From Pseudanabaena sp. FACHB-2040 (GTDB lineage Bacteria > Cyanobacteriota > Cyanobacteriia > Phormidesmidales > Phormidesmidaceae), in contig NZ_JACJQO010000001.1 of NCBI RefSeq assembly GCF_014696715.1, positions 124,001-188,000 of the forward strand: 64,000 nt of DNA, in the 5' to 3' direction. The position numbers and the translations under genes were made by a program. Of the stretch, positions 61,816 through 64,000 are shown one piece after another. Each line of letters begins with the position of its first letter. Positions within the stretch are counted from its first letter, which is position 1. The notes below the pieces were generated by a model. The model saw only the letters and a program-made list of their open reading frames with translations, made no database searches and was not told the DNA's origin.

Positions 61816-62001
61816 GCTTCATCTTTTGCGGCCTCCCAGTCTGCCCGAATTAGAACTGACGGATTCCTCTCAGCACTTTAGCCCGCTTCAGCGTTTGGGC
61901 ACGAGCAATTTTCTTCGGGTGATTGAGTTGTCTGGAAACTTTTGTGCCTGAAAGTAGTGTTATAGCGTGGGCCAATAGCGATCAATTATCGAGCTGAGAC
62001 A

Positions 62002-62283
62002 ATGGACTTTGCCACGGAACTCAAAAACTATTTGGATGACCAAGGACGACTCAAGACATGGCCTTCTAAGAGCCGTAAAGGACGGCTTCAGCAGATAGCG
62101 CTAGAGTATCTAGCGGCTAAGTTTGAGCCAGACTTCTTATACAACGAACGTGAGGTCAATGCCCTCTTGAATCAGCACCACACGTTTGGCGATCCAGCCC
62201 TGCTACGCCGAGAACTCTTTGAGCGGGGAATGGTGGATCGGGTAAAAGATGGGTCTGCCTACTGGCTAAAACAGGCATTTTGA
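62002..62283 (+). CDS. DUF2087 domain protein
   Basis: The 93-residue protein matches DUF2087: LKTWPSKSRKGRLQQIALEYLAAKF, quoted in part as TWPSKSRKGRLQQIAL; then YNEREVNALLNQHHTFGDPALLRRELFERGMVDR, in part YNEREVNALLNQ and LLRRELFERGMVDR; and finally SAYWL. This is a small winged-helix-like domain often linked to transcription regulators. It could bind DNA, but no evidence is shown here. It is convergent with the topoisomerase gene, 5 bases away. Confidence 0.85.
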   Translation: MDFATELKNYLDDQGRLKTWPSKSRKGRLQQIALEYLAAKFEPDFLYNEREVNALLNQHHTFGDPALLRRELFERGMVDRVKDGSAYWLKQAF

Positions 62284-62288
62284 TTCAT

Positions 62289-64000
62289 TCAAGTTTGATA
62301 CTCTGGCAGCTTTAGAGTGCCAAAATTGGGTGACCAAAATTCGCCTCGGCTCTGAAAGAAAGCGACATCTTTGCACTTGCCCCGACGATTTTCTAGCAGC
62401 GAGCAGCGCAGCATCACCTTGTCTTGACCGTCTCGGGTGTAGGTGTAGCGCTCTAGCAGCGCACCGCAGACAGGGCAGGGATAATCGGTAAATTTTTCGG
62501 GGTCAGGCGTGGCCTGGTGCTGGCGGTAGGGTAGTTCATAGCGCTTGGCTTTGTCATTCCAAAACATGACGGTGCCGCAGCCTGTTGCTGAACACTTGAG
62601 AAAGTGCTTGGCTTTGAGCTTGGCAGAGCGGGAGGGAATCTTGGCCATAGCCTCACTGCAGGTGGGGCATTTGGTTTTGGTGAGTTTTGCGTTAGAGGGC
62701 TTTGAGACGGTTTTAGGGGGCTTTGAGGCAGTCTGGGGCTGGGGCTGGAGAGTTACTGCTGTCTCGGGGGAGGGGTTGCGGGCTGGGGTTGGAGTTGGGG
62801 CTGGGGTTGGGGGTTGCGATCGCAACTGCCGCTGCGCCTGACTCAAAGCTGGGGCAAAATAGCTCTGATACCAGCCATTGAGGTAAGCCTGCCACTCTTG
62901 CTCTCCGGTGGCTATAGCATCTAAAGCAGCCTCCATTTGAGCTGTAAATTCTGGCTGAATTAGATCTGGCAGCAGCGTTTCTAGAGCACCGTCTAGATCC
63001 AGTCCCAACGGAGTTGGCTTCAGTTTGCCCTGCAGCAGCTCAACGTATTCCCGCTGTCTCAGCGTTTTGATGGTGGGCGCGTAGGTGCTGGGGCGGCCAA
63101 TGCCCTTTTGCTCCATCAGCTTCACTAGGGCTGGTTCACTGTAGCGAGGCGGGGGCTGGGTTTGCTTTTGGTCAGCCTGAGCCCTTTGGAGTTCTAGGCT
63201 TTGCCCTACGGTGAGAGCCGGTAGCACCGAGTCTGAGCTGATGTTGTTCCAGTAGCGGGTGTAGCCTGCAAATTCCAGTACTTGGCCTCGCGCCTCCCAG
63301 TAGGCTTCACCAGACTGGGTCACAATGCGGGTTTTTCGCAGCTGGGCTGGCGCACATTGGGAGGCAACAGCGCGATTCCAAATCAGCTCATACAGGCGGG
63401 CTTCATCGGCTGAAAGCTCTCGCTGGAGCTGCTGAGGCAAGTGATTTACGTCTGTGGGCCGAATCGCTTCGTGGGCTTCTTGGGAGCCCTTGATCGCCCG
63501 GTGTTGGGTGGTTTTGCGCGGCAGGTTAGTGGGGTCGTGCTGCTGCAGGTATTGGCGCACCGATTCACAAAAAGGGGCAGAGAGAATGACCGAATCAGTC
63601 CGCATGTAGGTGATGTGGCCCTTTTCATAGAGCGACTGGGCCACCTTCATGGTCTGCTCGGGGCTAAAGTGCAGCTTGGAACCGGCAGACTGCTGCAGCG
63701 TGGAGGTAACAAAAGGGGCAGGCGGCGATTGCTTGGTCTGCTTACCCTCAATCTCAATAACTCGGTGAGGGTGGGACTGTGCGATCGCAACTAGCGCGTC
63801 GGCCCGCGCCTGAGAGGTCACCCGCTCCGACTCCTTCTCAGTACCTTGCTCTTGGGCAATATCTTTGGCTGCTTGCCTCTGGGGTTTGGGGCTGCTGCGG
63901 TAGAAGGCTTTGAAGCCCTCACGGTAGTCTACCCAAACGCTCCAGTAGTCCTGCGGGACAAATGCTTGAATGTCTCGCTCGCGCTTACACAGCAGATGCA
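62289..64000 (-). CDS. topA: Type IA DNA topoisomerase I, 3' part (runs off the window)
   Basis: The frame stays open to the window edge, so the gene starts outside; about 570 C-terminal residues are seen. The catalytic tyrosine lies in GHITYMRTDS. The conserved GSQEAHEAIRPTDV, KGIGRPSTYAPTI and the C-terminal zinc-finger-like repeats CPTCSEAMAK..CSATGC and CPVCGALLE..CSLLENRRGKC are present. A Pro/Thr-rich linker precedes the fingers. It relaxes negative supercoils by single-strand passage. A GTG at 63821 looks like an internal codon rather than the start. Several cyanobacteria encode more than one TopA, so paralogy is possible. Confidence 0.88.
   Translation of the reverse strand, partial: HLLCKRERDIQAFVPQDYWSVWVDYREGFKAFYRSSPKPQRQAAKDIAQEQGTEKESERVTSQARADALVAIAQSHPHRVIEIEGKQTKQSPPAPFVTSTLQQSAGSKLHFSPEQTMKVAQSLYEKGHITYMRTDSVILSAPFCESVRQYLQQHDPTNLPRKTTQHRAIKGSQEAHEAIRPTDVNHLPQQLQRELSADEARLYELIWNRAVASQCAPAQLRKTRIVTQSGEAYWEARGQVLEFAGYTRYWNNISSDSVLPALTVGQSLELQRAQADQKQTQPPPRYSEPALVKLMEQKGIGRPSTYAPTIKTLRQREYVELLQGKLKPTPLGLDLDGALETLLPDLIQPEFTAQMEAALDAIATGEQEWQAYLNGWYQSYFAPALSQAQRQLRSQPPTPAPTPTPARNPSPETAVTLQPQPQTASKPPKTVSKPSNAKLTKTKCPTCSEAMAKIPSRSAKLKAKHFLKCSATGCGTVMFWNDKAKRYELPYRQHQATPDPEKFTDYPCPVCGALLERYTYTRDGQDKVMLRCSLLENRRGKCKDVAFFQSRGEFWSPNFGTLKLPEYQT

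Noticed and set aside
63446-63821. GTG at 63821 as start of topoisomerase I
   Set aside because: The frame stays open to the edge and the upstream residues (such as QAFVPQDYWSVWVDY) are typical of topoisomerase I, so the gene begins outside the window.
1-64000. CRISPR arrays
   Set aside because: No regularly spaced direct repeats of about 30-37 bases with unique spacers were seen; the tandem units at 20486, 25489 and 59235 are other repeat types.

Overview
The window looks like a piece of a cyanobacterial chromosome. The palindrome GCGATCGC and its core CGATCG recur throughout, as in HIP1-rich cyanobacterial genomes. The first genes encode the photosystem II subunit PsbX and a Ycf66-family protein. 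Gene families largely typical of cyanobacteria follow: DUF2752, TM2, FutA, PATAN, CHASE2 with FecR, DUF3891 and SOUL. The species cannot be named from sequence alone. Many interspersed palindromes, several gene relics and large multidomain signalling proteins suggest a filamentous or Leptolyngbya-like genome, but this is inference.

Layout. 0-8 kb: psbX, ycf66, an EF-G paralogue, small membrane proteins (DUF2752, TM2), a TonB-like proline-rich protein and a Tat-exported iron-binding FutA with a Fur-box-like palindrome upstream. 8-21 kb is accessory. It holds a KGG stress protein, a DM13 lipoprotein, an adenylate cyclase, a cysteine-less AhpD-like protein, a beta-lactamase relic, VOC and GNAT proteins, an XRE-ClpN fusion regulator with twin operators, an APH-like kinase, two SDRs, a DUF4336 protein and SH3 lipoproteins. 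21-31.7 kb is mostly metabolic: DUF924, a UbiB kinase, DUF3891, an SGNH hydrolase, an L-lactate dehydrogenase/lactate permease pair, phosphoglycerate mutase, an SDR and RsgA. 32-39 kb holds a chelatase with a His-rich tail, a TPR gene broken by a 72-bp duplication, a 5'-truncated NCS2 permease and a metQ-metN-metI methionine importer.

39.1 kb carries tRNA-Ala(CGC). Four bases after its 3' end begins a sequence opening with TGTACA and holding four ~20-bp spaced repeats. This has the form of a Tn7-like/CAST transposon end, and no transposase or effector remains nearby.

39.6-57 kb is a signalling island: a Ras-like GTPase and a PATAN protein in one operon, a response regulator, a 1275-aa GAF/CHASE3/PAS hybrid kinase, a 933-aa multi-receiver regulator, FecR and SPOR-like secreted proteins, a GAF kinase, a GGDEF-EAL protein with a histidine-less HisKA domain and a CHASE2 kinase. 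Several share near-identical GAF or HisKA domains. Three minus-strand transcription units share an upstream element around GTTCTCCACCTTT. This suggests one co-regulated network, perhaps governing surface behaviour or motility. 57-64 kb ends with an alpha/beta hydrolase, an HNH endonuclease preceded by three 41-bp tandem hairpins, a SOUL protein, a luciferase-like oxidoreductase, a DUF2087 protein and the 3' part of a topoisomerase I gene running off the edge.
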